Assembly (NCBI RefSeq): GCF_042433955.1
Contig: NZ_JBHLUH010000004.1
Location: 632,959-696,958 of the forward strand
Direction: 5' to 3'
Source of the DNA: Phytohabitans kaempferiae
Lineage (GTDB): Bacteria; Actinomycetota; Actinomycetes; Mycobacteriales; Micromonosporaceae
Length of the DNA: 64,000 bases
Notes under the pieces: model-generated
The model's input: only the letters and a program-made list of their open reading frames with translations
Database searches by the model: none
Told to the model about the DNA's origin: nothing
Program-made: the position numbers and the translations under genes
In this document: positions 8,920 through 17,646 of the stretch, piece after piece
How the letters are laid out: each line of letters starts with the position of its first letter
How positions within the stretch are numbered: position 1 is the first letter of the stretch

Positions 8920-9102
8920 CGGTGGTAGACATTAACAGTCGGGGAGGTGAGGAAGGCTCGCAAATCCTACTGCCTAACTTCCCAGACAGTGCGTTTTCCC
9001 TGTTTCCCGGACACGGCACGCTCGCGGTGCTGTAATGACCGTACGTCCCTATCGAGGCTGTCGGGCATACCTACAGCCATCGTGCGACGCGAGGGAGGGG
9101 CC

Positions 9103-9414
9103 GTGGACACTGGAGATCGTCTGCTGACGCCGGGCGAGGTGGCTGCGCTGTTCCGCGTCGATCCAAAGACCGTGACCAGGTGGGCGGCCGCGGGCCGGAT
9201 CGGCAGCATCCGCACGCCGGGAGGGCACCGCCGCTTCCGCGAGTCGGAGGTGCGGGCACTACTGGAGGGCGAGGGCGAGCTGGAGGAGCTGCGCGAGGAG
9301 CAGCCGCCTCCCGCCGCCAACCGCCCCCGCAACGACGGGCCTGGCGCACACTCCGGCCCGCCACGCAGCCCTGGGCACCACACGCCCAGCCCCGGCAGCG
9401 TCAACATGCGCTGA
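9103..9414 (+). CDS. bldC: BldC-like MerR-type DNA-binding protein
   Basis: This is a 103-residue protein starting at GTG 9103, preceded by GAGGGAGGGG. Residues 5-58 are a MerR-type winged helix nearly identical in plan to Streptomyces BldC (LLTPGEVAALFRVDPKTVTR, then GGHRRFRESEVRALL). BldC is about 68 residues and binds DNA cooperatively as a head-to-tail oligomer, controlling the start of development and antibiotic genes. This homologue has an extra 40-residue Pro/Gly/Glu-rich tail. The frame is open upstream to 8947 but that region looks non-coding. Confidence 0.88.
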   Translation: MDTGDRLLTPGEVAALFRVDPKTVTRWAAAGRIGSIRTPGGHRRFRESEVRALLEGEGELEELREEQPPPAANRPRNDGPGAHSGPPRSPGHHTPSPGSVNMR

Positions 9415-9553
9415 ACCCGCTGGACGCGGAGCGGGTCGCGCGGTGATCCGCCCCTCATCGACCCGGGACCCTAAGGACCTGCACTCGACGCCGGTGATGG
9501 CCGGCTTCGCGAAGGCGCCGCTGCCCCGCAGCCCTCGGTCGCGGGGCAGCGCG

Positions 9554-10174
9554 CTAGGAGCCGAGCTCACCTCGCCAGCGGCGGAAGAGTGAGTGAGGTA
9601 CGTCCAGCGCGTCCAGCACCTTGCCGGCCACGAAGTCGACGAGCTGCTGCGCGGACGCGGACGCCCCCGCCCCGTAGAAGCCCGGACTCGCCGGCAGCAC
9701 CACCGCACCGGCGTCGTGGAGGGCGATGAGGTGGCCCAGGTGGCTGCGCGTCACCGGCGTCTCCCTCGGCACCACGACGACCCGGCGGCGCTCCTTGAGG
9801 TTGACCTCGGCCGCCCGCTGGAGCAGATCCTTCGACAGACCGATGGCGATCCCGGCGCAGGCGGCGGTGCTCGCTGGGACGACCACCATCCCCCTGGCGG
9901 AGTACGAGCCGCTGCTCGGCCCCGCCGCCAGGTCGCCGGCCGGCCAGTGCAGCACGTCGGCGCCGCCCAGGTCCCGCCCCAGCCAAGCGGCCAGATCGTC
10001 CTTCCAGTGGGCGTCGCGGAAGGGCGCGCCCGTCTCGTCGAGGATCGTCAGCCGGGCCGCGCGGGACACCACGAGATCGACGGACTCGCCCGCGTCGAAG
10101 AGCCCACGGAGTACCGCCGCAGCGTACGGCGTGCCTGATGCACCAGAAACACCGACGATCCACGGATTCCGCAT
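9554..10174 (-). CDS. ubiX: UbiX-family flavin prenyltransferase (menaquinone route)
   Basis: This 206-residue flavoprotein starts WIVGVSGASGTPYAAAVLRG, the UbiX FMN-binding loop, and contains VVVPASTAACAGIAIGLSKD and RRRVVVVPRETP. UbiX attaches a dimethylallyl unit to FMN to make prenylated FMN, the cofactor of UbiD decarboxylases. The ubiD gene lies 2 kb to the right, in the same gene set as the Streptomyces coelicolor futalosine-pathway cluster (SCO4490-SCO4492 as I recall). It is separated from mqnP by the opposite-strand terpene synthase gene, so it probably needs its own promoter. Confidence 0.9.
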   Translation of the reverse strand: MRNPWIVGVSGASGTPYAAAVLRGLFDAGESVDLVVSRAARLTILDETGAPFRDAHWKDDLAAWLGRDLGGADVLHWPAGDLAAGPSSGSYSARGMVVVPASTAACAGIAIGLSKDLLQRAAEVNLKERRRVVVVPRETPVTRSHLGHLIALHDAGAVVLPASPGFYGAGASASAQQLVDFVAGKVLDALDVPHSLFRRWRGELGS

Positions 10175-10235
10175 TGATCCAGCCTAGGGCTAACGTCGGC
10201 CAAAGCTGATGTTGGCCGGACAGCAGGAGGCTGCG

Positions 10236-11150
10236 ATGTTGTCGTCGATACCCCTCGATCTCCACTGCCCGATTCATCCGGTTATCTCACCCTACGCCGA
10301 AGATGCCCACGAGTGGCTCGACGGCTGGACCCGCGAGCACGGAATCCCCGACGTGTACGCCGACCGTCTCGCGGAGGGTCGCATCGCCCGGTACGCGGCC
10401 CGCCTCTACCCCGACGCGAGCGCGAGCGACCTGCGCGTGCTCTCCGCGCTCTTCACCTGGTTCTTCCTCATCGACGACGAGTGCGATCGGGCCAGCGTGC
10501 CCGAGCCGGAACGAGTACGCGCACTCGTCGGCGGCGCTCTGTCCCTGCTCCGCACCGGCACCGGCAAGCTGCCCGGCCCGCTCGGGACCATGCTCGCCGA
10601 CGCCTGGCGCGAGCCACACCGCCGTATGCCGGCGCGGTGGCAGGCCCGCTTCGTCAGCGCGGTCGAGCATCACCTCGGCGGGGTGGTGGTGGAGGCTCGC
10701 AACAAGGCGAGCGGCCACCGACCGGGCGTCGAGGAGTACGTGGAGCTGCGCCGGGCCACCTCGGCCGCGTACGTGTCCCACACGCTCATCGACTTCGCCG
10801 GCGGCGAGCTGCTGAGCGAGTCGTTCTACCGTCACCCGGCCGTGCGGGCGTTCAGCCGTACGGGCAACGACCTGCTCTCCTGGTTCAACGATCTGCTGTC
10901 GCTGGAACGGGATGCGGCCACCGCGGGCGGGCACAACCTCGTACTCGCCCTGGCCACGGAGCGCGACCTGACGATCGAGGAGGCGGCCAGCGTGGCCCGC
11001 GAGCGGTGGCACCGGACCATGCGGCAGTTTCCCGCCCTCCGCGAGGCGGTGCCGCCACACGGCCCGGCCGGGCGCACCTACCTGGACGGGGTGGAGCACG
11101 GGGTGCGCGGCACGATGGACTGGTCCTTCGAGAGCGCCCGCTACACCTGA
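10236..11150 (+). CDS. class I terpene synthase
   Basis: This 304-residue class I cyclase resembles bacterial sesqui- or diterpene synthases. It has the aspartate-rich motif FFLIDDECD, a diphosphate-sensor Arg region (YVELRRATSAAY), the NSE/DTE motif NDLLSLERD and the C-terminal ARY of the RY pair, so the metal and diphosphate sites look intact. The start is ATG 10236, which has AGGAGG five bases before it; an in-frame ATG at 10209 lacks this. No prenyl-diphosphate synthase or P450 gene adjoins it. It sits on the plus strand between the leftward menaquinone genes ubiX and mqnP, an unusual place. The product cannot be predicted from sequence alone. Confidence 0.88.
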   Translation: MLSSIPLDLHCPIHPVISPYAEDAHEWLDGWTREHGIPDVYADRLAEGRIARYAARLYPDASASDLRVLSALFTWFFLIDDECDRASVPEPERVRALVGGALSLLRTGTGKLPGPLGTMLADAWREPHRRMPARWQARFVSAVEHHLGGVVVEARNKASGHRPGVEEYVELRRATSAAYVSHTLIDFAGGELLSESFYRHPAVRAFSRTGNDLLSWFNDLLSLERDAATAGGHNLVLALATERDLTIEEAASVARERWHRTMRQFPALREAVPPHGPAGRTYLDGVEHGVRGTMDWSFESARYT

Positions 11151-11185
11151 GCCGCGACTGGCGTTCGCTCCCGCTGAGCCGTGGA

Positions 11186-11235
11186 TCAGGCGACGCAGTC
11201 GAGAGCGCGCTACAGGCTCAGGCGACGAAGTCGAG
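11186..11235. repeat. 18-bp direct repeat copying the end of mqnP
   Basis: TCAGGCGACGCAGTCGAG at 11186-11203 is repeated with one mismatch at 11218-11235. The second copy is the last six codons of mqnP including its stop. The extra copy lies between the terpene synthase stop and mqnP, as expected if the cyclase gene arrived by an event that duplicated the mqnP 3' end. Confidence 0.6.
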
Positions 11236-12108
11236 GAGGGCGAACGCGAAGAGTGCGATCCCCACGAACCCGTTCGCGGTGAAGAACGCGCGGTTGACCC
11301 GGGACAGGTCCGTGGGCGTGACCACCACATGCTGGTAGCCGAACGCGACCGCGGTCAGCGCCAGCCCGACCCACCATAGCCAGCCGAAACCGACCAATTC
11401 GCCGTAGTAGATAAACAGGGCGAACGTCACCAGGTGCACCACTGTGGACAGGCCGAGAGCAAACGGTATCCCGTACCGCGCGGGGACGCTGCGCACCCCG
11501 ATCTCCCGGTCCACGGTGGTGTCCTGGCAGGCGTAGATCAGGTCGAAGCCGCCGATCCACAGCCCCACCGCGGCGCCCAGCACCCATGCCGGCCACGAGC
11601 CCTCGAACGTGCCGGTCACCGCCAGCCACGCGCCCACCGGCCCCACCGCCTGCGCGAGCGCGAGGATCGCGTGCGGCCAGTCGGTGAACCGCTTGCCGTA
11701 CGGGTAGACGACCAGCGGCACCACCGCCAGTGGCGAGAGCACCAGGCACAGCGGGTTGAGCAGCGCCGCCGCGGCGAGGAAGACCACGAGCGCGACCACC
11801 GCGCCGGTCCAGGCCGTGCGGACCTTCACCGCCCCGGTCACAAGCTCTCGCTTGGCGGTACGGGGATTCTGCGCGTCGATCCGCCGGTCGATGATCCGGT
11901 TGGCGGCCATGGCGAACGTACGCGCCCCGACCATCGCGACCGTGATCAGCAGCAGGTCGACCCAGCGCACCCCGCCGCCCACATGGCGCATCGCCGCGAG
12001 CGCGGAGAGGTGGGCGAACGGGAGTGCGAAGACCGAGTGCTCGATGGCGACGAGGCGGAGGAACGCCTTCACGCCGGAGCCCGGCCGCGTCTTGCCGACG
12101 GCGGTCAC
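11218..12108 (-). CDS. mqnP: UbiA-family prenyltransferase for menaquinone (MqnP-like)
   Basis: This is a 296-residue integral membrane protein with about eight or nine hydrophobic helices. Both Mg-diphosphate motifs of the UbiA family are present: NRIIDRRID (NxxxDxxxD) and YACQDTTVD (DxxxD). It should transfer the isoprenoid chain to the naphthoquinone precursor of the futalosine pathway. The start is GTG 12108, whose GTGA overlaps the ubiD stop, so the two are translationally coupled. The longer open frame to 12657 only shadows ubiD. The assignment to the MqnP group rests on its ubiD and ubiX neighbours. Confidence 0.9.
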   Translation of the reverse strand: MTAVGKTRPGSGVKAFLRLVAIEHSVFALPFAHLSALAAMRHVGGGVRWVDLLLITVAMVGARTFAMAANRIIDRRIDAQNPRTAKRELVTGAVKVRTAWTGAVVALVVFLAAAALLNPLCLVLSPLAVVPLVVYPYGKRFTDWPHAILALAQAVGPVGAWLAVTGTFEGSWPAWVLGAAVGLWIGGFDLIYACQDTTVDREIGVRSVPARYGIPFALGLSTVVHLVTFALFIYYGELVGFGWLWWVGLALTAVAFGYQHVVVTPTDLSRVNRAFFTANGFVGIALFAFALLDFVA

Positions 12109-13568
12109 GAGATCCCGTACTCTTTCCAGCGCTTGTCGACCAGCGCCCTGACCTCGGGCGACATGACCGCCTCCGGTGGCCAGCCGCGCGTGTACCCCTC
12201 GGTGGGGAGCTTGCGGGTCGCGTCGACGCCCGCCTTGCCACCCCAGAACTGCTGGTAGGACGCGTGGTCGAGGTGGTCGACCGGCCCCTGGGTGAGCAGC
12301 AGGTCGTGGTCGTAGTCGACGTTGCTGAACGCCCGGAACGCGACCTCGTTGTAGTCGTGCACGTCGCAGTCGTCGTCGACCACCACGATCAGCTTGGCGA
12401 GCGAGAGTAGGTGGGCGCCCCAGATGGAGGACATCACCTTCTGGGCGTGCTTCGGGTACCGCTTGCGGATCGAGACGACCACGCAGTTGTGGAAGACGCC
12501 CGCCTCCGGCATCGAATAGTCCACGATGTCGGGGATGAGCAGCTTGAGCAGCGGCAGGAAGATCCGCTCGGTGGCGTGCCCGATCGGCCCATCCTCCTGC
12601 GGCGGCTTCGACGTCACGATCGAGTGGTAGACCGGGTCGCGCTGCGTCGTCATGCACTGGACGTGGAGCACCGGAAACGGCTCGACCGGCGTGTAGAAAC
12701 CGGTGTGGTCGCCGAACGGTCCCTCGGGGAGGCGCTCGCCCGGCTCGACGTACCCCTCCAGCACCACCTGGGCGTGCGCGGGCACCTGGAGCGGCACGGT
12801 CAGACAGTCGACCATCTCCACGCGCTCGCCCCGGAGGAAGCCGGCGAACAGGTACTCGTCGATGTCACCGGGCAGCGGTGCGGAGGCGCTGTACGACACG
12901 ACAGGGTCGCAGCCGAAGGCGATCGCCACCGGCAGCCGCTCGCCCCGCCGCTCAGCCACCGCGTGGTGGGCCGTCGAGTCCTTGTGGATCTGCCAGTGCA
13001 TGCCCAGCGTGGTGGGCGAGTGCTGCTGGAGCCGGTACAGGCCGAGGTTGCGCTTGCCGGTCTCCGGATGCTTGGTGTGCGTCAGCCCGTAGTTGTGGAA
13101 GATCCCGCCGTCGTCTGGCCAGGTCTGCAGGCCCGGCAGGCGCCCCAGGTCGACGTCGCCGTCCCGGTAGACCACCTGCTGGCAGGGCGCGGTCTTGACC
13201 TTTTTCGGCGGCACCGACTTGAGCTGCATGACCTTGCCGAGGCCCTCGCGGATACCCGACCAGCCCACCGGCAGCTCCGGCCTGACCAACTCGCCGATCC
13301 GGTCGCCGATCTCGTCGACACTCTCCACGCCAAGCGCCATGGCCATGCGCCGCTTCGTGCCGAAGAGGTTGATCGCCAACGGCATCTCGCCGCGTGTGGG
13401 GCGCTCGAAGAGCAGCGCCGGCCCGCGTGCGGCCACCGTGCGGGTGACCACCTCGCTGATCTCCAGCGTCGGGTCGACCGGCACCGTGACCCGGTGCAGC
13501 TCACCGGCCCGCTCGAGCGCCGCGAGAAAGTCCTTCAGCCCCGTGTACGGGAATCCGCGTACCGCCAT
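12105..13568 (-). CDS. ubiD: UbiD-family decarboxylase for menaquinone
   Basis: The 487-residue protein has UbiD features: an N-terminal region GLKDFLAALERAGEL, ALLFERP, EAGVFHNCVVVSIRKRYP, and a C-terminal stretch with KLIVVVDDDCDVHDYNEV and GGKAGVDATRK. UbiD enzymes use prenylated FMN to decarboxylate aromatic or unsaturated acids. In this context the likely substrate is the prenylated 6-naphthoate-type intermediate of the futalosine route. It overlaps mqnP by four bases and is the first gene of that pair. A separate hairpin at 13611-13653 isolates it from the upstream subtilase gene. Confidence 0.92.
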   Translation of the reverse strand: MAVRGFPYTGLKDFLAALERAGELHRVTVPVDPTLEISEVVTRTVAARGPALLFERPTRGEMPLAINLFGTKRRMAMALGVESVDEIGDRIGELVRPELPVGWSGIREGLGKVMQLKSVPPKKVKTAPCQQVVYRDGDVDLGRLPGLQTWPDDGGIFHNYGLTHTKHPETGKRNLGLYRLQQHSPTTLGMHWQIHKDSTAHHAVAERRGERLPVAIAFGCDPVVSYSASAPLPGDIDEYLFAGFLRGERVEMVDCLTVPLQVPAHAQVVLEGYVEPGERLPEGPFGDHTGFYTPVEPFPVLHVQCMTTQRDPVYHSIVTSKPPQEDGPIGHATERIFLPLLKLLIPDIVDYSMPEAGVFHNCVVVSIRKRYPKHAQKVMSSIWGAHLLSLAKLIVVVDDDCDVHDYNEVAFRAFSNVDYDHDLLLTQGPVDHLDHASYQQFWGGKAGVDATRKLPTEGYTRGWPPEAVMSPEVRALVDKRWKEYGIS

Positions 13569-13610
13569 GGCTGCCAGTCTCGCCTACCGGTACGAAACCC
13601 CCACGACGCG

Positions 13611-13653
13611 GGTGGCCGCCAAGTCAGGTGCGACACCTGACCCGACGGCCACC
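13611..13653 (-). terminator. hairpin ending the subtilase transcript
   Basis: Nested inverted repeats GGTGGCCG/CGGCCACC (13611-13618, 13646-13653) and TCAGGTG/CACCTGA (13624-13630, 13634-13640) form one long stem 19 bases beyond the subtilase stop and before ubiD. Confidence 0.7.
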
Positions 13654-13671
13654 CGAGGTGGAACGCGGTGC

Positions 13672-15714
13672 TCAGTAGACGTAGAAGAAGGACTCCCAGA
13701 CGCCGAATGCCGTGCGGCTGGCGATCAGCGGCTTGGTGCCCGCGCTCTCCGCCGAGACGATCAGGCCGTTGGCCCACGACTGGAGCGCGATCGTGCCATC
13801 GCCGAGGTGGTAGTACCAGTAGATCTGCCAATCGGCGATCGCGGTGCGGCTGGCGATCAGGGGGCTGGCGCCGGCGGCCTCAGCGGTGACGTACTTGCCG
13901 TTGGCGTGGGCACGCAGGGCGATCGCGTCACCGCCCAGGTCGATCATGTCGAACTTCTCCCACACGCCGACGGCGGTGCGGCTGGCGATCAGCGGCTTGG
14001 TGCCGCCGCTCTCCGCCGAGACGATCTTGCCGTTGGCCTCGGCCCGCAGGCTGATCACGGAGACCGGAGCCGCCCAGCTGAACTTCTCCCAGTCACCGAT
14101 CGCCGGACGGCTGGCGATCAGCGGCTTGGTGCCCGCGCTCTCCGCCGAGACGTACTTGCCGTTGGCCCGGGACAGCAGGCTCACCGTTCCGTCATCGTTG
14201 CGGATCAGCTGGAACTTCTCCCAGTCATTGATCGCCGGACGGCTGGCGATCAGCGGCTTGGCGCCCGCGCTCTCCGCCGAGACGTACTTGCCGTTGGAGC
14301 GGGCCTTGAGCGAGATCGTGCCGTCGCTGTTCTGGATGACGTCGAACTGCTCCCACGTGTTGACCACGGTGGCGTTGGCGATCAGCGCCGAGGCGCCGCC
14401 GCCCGGCGTCGAGACGACCTTGCCGTTGGCCACCGCGCGCAAGCCGGTGGTCGCCGGCAGCCCGGTGCCGATCCGGAGCAGGCGGTCGGTCGTGCCGGAG
14501 CCCAGGTTGCGCACGGCCGCGCGGCTGGCGCCGCCGACGATCGTGTTGCGGACCTGCTGCGGGCTCAGCGCCGGATTGGCCGCGAGGACCATCGCGGCGG
14601 CGCCCGCGACGTGCGGGCTGGACATCGACGTGCCGGTGGCGCGGGCGGTCGCCGTGTCACTGGTGTTGATCGCCGAGACGATGTTGTTGCCCGGCGCGAA
14701 GATGTCGACACAGCTACCGTTGTTGGCCCACGACATCCGGAAGTCGGCCTCGTCGGTGCCGCTCACGGTGATCGCCGCCGGCACGCGCGCGGGCGAGACG
14801 TTGCAGGAGTTGAGCGGGTAGCCCTGCGCGTCGCCGTTACCGGCCGAGATCACGTAGGTGATGCCGGAGTTGATCGACGCCTGCACCGCGGCGTCCAGCG
14901 CCGGGTCGATCCCGCCGCCGAGGCTCATGTTGGCCACGGCCGGCTTGATCGCGTTGGCCGTCACCCACTCGACACCGGCGATGATGTCGGAGGTGCGACC
15001 GAGGTTGGTGCAGCCGAAAACCTGCACGGCGACCAGTTGGACGCCCTTGGCCACGCCGTAGTCACGGCCACCGAGCGTGCCCGCGACGTGCGTGCCGTGG
15101 CCGTAGCAGTCGTCGGCGACCTCGTCGCCGTCGTCGGGCACGGTGTCGACGCCGTAGCTGGCGCGTCCCTCGAACTGCTCGTGCGAGATGCGGATGCCGC
15201 TGTCGATGACGTAGGCGCGCACGTTGCTCGCCGTGTTGGGGTAGGTGTACGACCGGTCGAGAGGCTGCCATTGCTGGTCGATCCGGTCGAGGCCCCAGGA
15301 CGGCGTCTGGTTTTGAGTGTCCGTGGTGGAGATCCAGCGGTCCTGGTGCACGGCCGCGACCGCGGGGTCGCTCTTCAGGCGCTTTGCCTGCGCCGAGGTC
15401 ATCTTCGCGGCGTAGCCCCGCACGCTCTTGGTGAAGGTGTGGCGGACGGTGCCACCGTATGCCTGGGTCAAGGACTTGGTGTCGGCCGTAACCTCGGCCG
15501 GCTTTGCCTTGCTGTCCTTGAGCACCACGATGTAGCTATCCGGAATGACCTTTCCGTTGTCGGGGTGAACGGCCGACGGCCGCTGCACACCACCACGGTC
15601 AGACGGATCAGCGAGGGCCGGAGCACCGACCACGACAACGCTCGCAGACGTCGCCATGGCGGCAAGGACGATTCCGGCCGCAGCCGAGCGACGCGCTCGG
15701 CGAAGATGAGACAC
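13672..15714 (-). CDS. secreted subtilisin-like protease with six fascin-like repeats
   Basis: This 680-residue exported S8 peptidase has a signal peptide at residues 1-36, an I9-type propeptide (YIVVLKDSKAKPAEV... VAAVHQDRWIS) and a proteinase-K-like catalytic domain. Asp171 (YVIDSGI), His206 (GHGTHVAG) and Ser363 (GTSMSSPHVAG) form the triad. After about residue 410 come six repeats of about 45 residues, each built as ANGKxVSAESxGxKPLIASRxAIxxWExF. This matches fascin-like beta-trefoil units, so six repeats would make two trefoils, probably for binding carbohydrate or protein. It most likely acts as an extracellular protease. Repeats 2-6 are very similar at the DNA level, suggesting recent duplication. 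Confidence 0.92.
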   Translation of the reverse strand: MSHLRRARRSAAAGIVLAAMATSASVVVVGAPALADPSDRGGVQRPSAVHPDNGKVIPDSYIVVLKDSKAKPAEVTADTKSLTQAYGGTVRHTFTKSVRGYAAKMTSAQAKRLKSDPAVAAVHQDRWISTTDTQNQTPSWGLDRIDQQWQPLDRSYTYPNTASNVRAYVIDSGIRISHEQFEGRASYGVDTVPDDGDEVADDCYGHGTHVAGTLGGRDYGVAKGVQLVAVQVFGCTNLGRTSDIIAGVEWVTANAIKPAVANMSLGGGIDPALDAAVQASINSGITYVISAGNGDAQGYPLNSCNVSPARVPAAITVSGTDEADFRMSWANNGSCVDIFAPGNNIVSAINTSDTATARATGTSMSSPHVAGAAAMVLAANPALSPQQVRNTIVGGASRAAVRNLGSGTTDRLLRIGTGLPATTGLRAVANGKVVSTPGGGASALIANATVVNTWEQFDVIQNSDGTISLKARSNGKYVSAESAGAKPLIASRPAINDWEKFQLIRNDDGTVSLLSRANGKYVSAESAGTKPLIASRPAIGDWEKFSWAAPVSVISLRAEANGKIVSAESGGTKPLIASRTAVGVWEKFDMIDLGGDAIALRAHANGKYVTAEAAGASPLIASRTAIADWQIYWYYHLGDGTIALQSWANGLIVSAESAGTKPLIASRTAFGVWESFFYVY

Positions 15715-15778
15715 GACAGACTCCCCGTAGGATCAGCGTCCACTGTAGAGGGGTGGACCGACACTGCCTTCCGGCAAA

Positions 15779-15799
15779 AGACGAAGCCCATCTTCGTCT
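15779..15799. promoter_or_regulatory. inverted repeat in the divergent subtilase/secreted-protein promoter
   Basis: AGACGAAG (15779-15786) and CTTCGTCT (15792-15799) form a perfect 8-bp inverted repeat with a 5-base centre, about 65 bp upstream of the subtilase start and 90 bp upstream of the opposing gene. It could be a shared operator. Confidence 0.4.
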
Positions 15800-15889
15800 A
15801 TGAAACCGACCAAGGGCTCAGCCGTTCGGACGAACCGCGCTGAACGGAAACAGCCCATTGGGTGAATCACCGCGAACGCTATTGTCGGT

Positions 15890-16597
15890 TTGTCAAATGT
15901 GGGACATGTCAGGTGGCGCCGTGCGGCGCGGCGCCTCGCAATCGGCGGGCTGTGCATCGCGATGCTCGTCGTCGCCGAACCCGCCGAGTCGACAGGCACC
16001 GGCTATTACCATCATCTCGGCGCCGGAACCATCGACGAATGGACCGGCGTGGTCGGGAGGCTGACCGTACGCGACGCCGAGGTACGCGCGGGCACGCACG
16101 ACTTCGTCGCCGCCCGCTTCATGGCAAAGCGGGAATCCGACGGACAGACCGCCTGGCTCGAAGCGGGATGGGCGGAAACCGGTTGGTCCGGGGGCGGCCG
16201 ACAACGCGTCTACACGTACGACACCAACCGCCGCGCGTGGACTTTCTACAACCAGTACCCGCTCCGGGACGGCGATGAGATATGGATTTCCGTACACACC
16301 ACGCGCGACGGAGTGTGGGAGGCGTGGCTCTGGTGGCGAGACGGCTGGCACCTGCTGACGAGCCAGCATCTGCGCACCACGCGAGCCCACCTTGAGCAGT
16401 ACGTGGAAGTGCACGTCGACGGTGCGGGGAGCATCGCCGTACCCCGTATCACGGTCGACAACGTGCAGGTGCGTGACGGCGACGCGGTCCGGTACTGGCG
16501 CGAGGCCGACGTGCGCACGGCCACCGGGGGCGGCTCGGGCGGCTACTGCCTCGACTGGGCCACCCGTTTCGACACCTGGAACGCCGGCACTTGCTGA
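15890..16597 (+). CDS. small secreted protein of unknown function
   Basis: This 235-residue product has an Arg-rich start (VRWRRAARRLAIGG) and a hydrophobic core ending near VAEPAEST, a good signal peptide. The mature part is rich in Trp, Tyr and charged residues (AWLWWRDGWHLL), suggests an all-beta secreted domain, and has two Cys near the C-terminus (GYCLDW and the final C) that could form a disulfide. I do not recognise the family. TTG 15890 and GTG 15899 are both possible starts; neither has a strong ribosome binding site. It diverges from the subtilase gene. Confidence 0.65.
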   Translation: MSNVGHVRWRRAARRLAIGGLCIAMLVVAEPAESTGTGYYHHLGAGTIDEWTGVVGRLTVRDAEVRAGTHDFVAARFMAKRESDGQTAWLEAGWAETGWSGGGRQRVYTYDTNRRAWTFYNQYPLRDGDEIWISVHTTRDGVWEAWLWWRDGWHLLTSQHLRTTRAHLEQYVEVHVDGAGSIAVPRITVDNVQVRDGDAVRYWREADVRTATGGGSGGYCLDWATRFDTWNAGTC

Positions 16598-16639
16598 CGC
16601 CTGGCAAGGGCGGCGCGCCGGCCCGTGGTCCGAAGCGCG

Positions 16640-17487
16640 CCGCCCATGCTCCCGCTGCGCCGGTGGTGTCGGCAGGGTGTGACCGACGAACTCCGCCGCC
16701 CGCCGTGCCCACGCGGCCGAGAGTGTCAACTGGTCCCGCACGTAGACCCGGGTAGCGTCGTTGACGTTGCGGAACACGACCAGCCACGTCTGACCGCCAG
16801 AGTTGGTGACCGGTGCCACCGTCGGGTCGGACGCCGCCGGATCCGGCCCTTACCCCGTTGCCCCCGCCGATCCGCTTGTCCAGCAACCGGTCCACCGTCA
16901 CTCGGCGATACCCCGCACCAGTCGTCGGGCCCGCCGTGGCGTACCCGGATACGTTCGCCCTCAGCTCGATGGGCGCGCTGCTGTGGTTGGCGAAGGTGAC
17001 CTCGCCATTCGCCGGCAGCTTCAACGAAACTACGTTTGACGCCGCGCCGGTCACGAAATCCATCACGCTATGCAGACCAGTGCCGCCCGCTGGGTATGCC
17101 GCGACCCAGCCTCCAGCTGTCGCGCCGAAGACCGTGAGATTTACGAAACGCGGCGGTCGCACCCGCTGGCACTACTCCACTGGTGACCGCGAATGCCTTG
17201 GTCCCATTGGCGGGAATCGCGCCGGGCGGATTGCAGGGCGGCTGCGATGGATGGGTCGGTCGAGGCAGTTGGCCGTGTCGAACAGCCAGGTGTGGCTACC
17301 CGTAGTTCTTAACGATCCAGCGTTCCAAAGTACGCGTTGTCAACCTCGGTAGGTTGGCCGCCGCACCAGCCTCAAGCACCCTGCCGGTGCCGGCGATCCA
17401 CTTCCACGCTGACGTATCCGAAGTGGACGCTCGCAGCGACAGGCGGCCGCAACCTCGTAAGCGGTGGGTGAACGGCCAACAGGCCAA
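16640..17487 (-). pseudogene. frameshifted remnant of a secreted surface-domain protein
   Basis: Reading leftwards, three minus-strand frames each carry a piece of one protein-like sequence. Near 17230-17165: IPANGTKAFAVTSGVVPAGATAAF. Then in a second frame from about 17160: FVNLTVFGATAGGWVAAYPAGG, then ANVSGYA and YRRVTVDRLLDKRIGG. Then in a third frame from about 16825: VTNSGGQTWLVVFRNVND. These patterns are the repeated beta-domain seen in many actinobacterial surface proteins (LTVTxATxxGYVTVYPxG ... LxADVSGYF ... RLLDTR). At least two frameshifts and no continuous frame make this a decayed gene. Both outer limits are approximate. Confidence 0.6.
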
Positions 17488-17646
17488 CCACGGCCTGTCG
17501 CTGCGAGCGTCCGAGCGGCATCATCCAGCCCCGCGCACCGCGCACCATCGCTGCGTTCAATACCGTGACAGCGCGATCACCATGCGTCAATATAGCGAAG
17601 GCTCGATGTCTTACACGGACGAAAGGTCCGATTAGCTCGATGCGGG

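Noticed and set aside
13195..15843. 882-residue plus-strand open frame opposite the subtilase
   Set aside because: The minus strand encodes a complete protease with signal peptide and triad; the plus frame is an Arg/Val/Asp-rich shadow.
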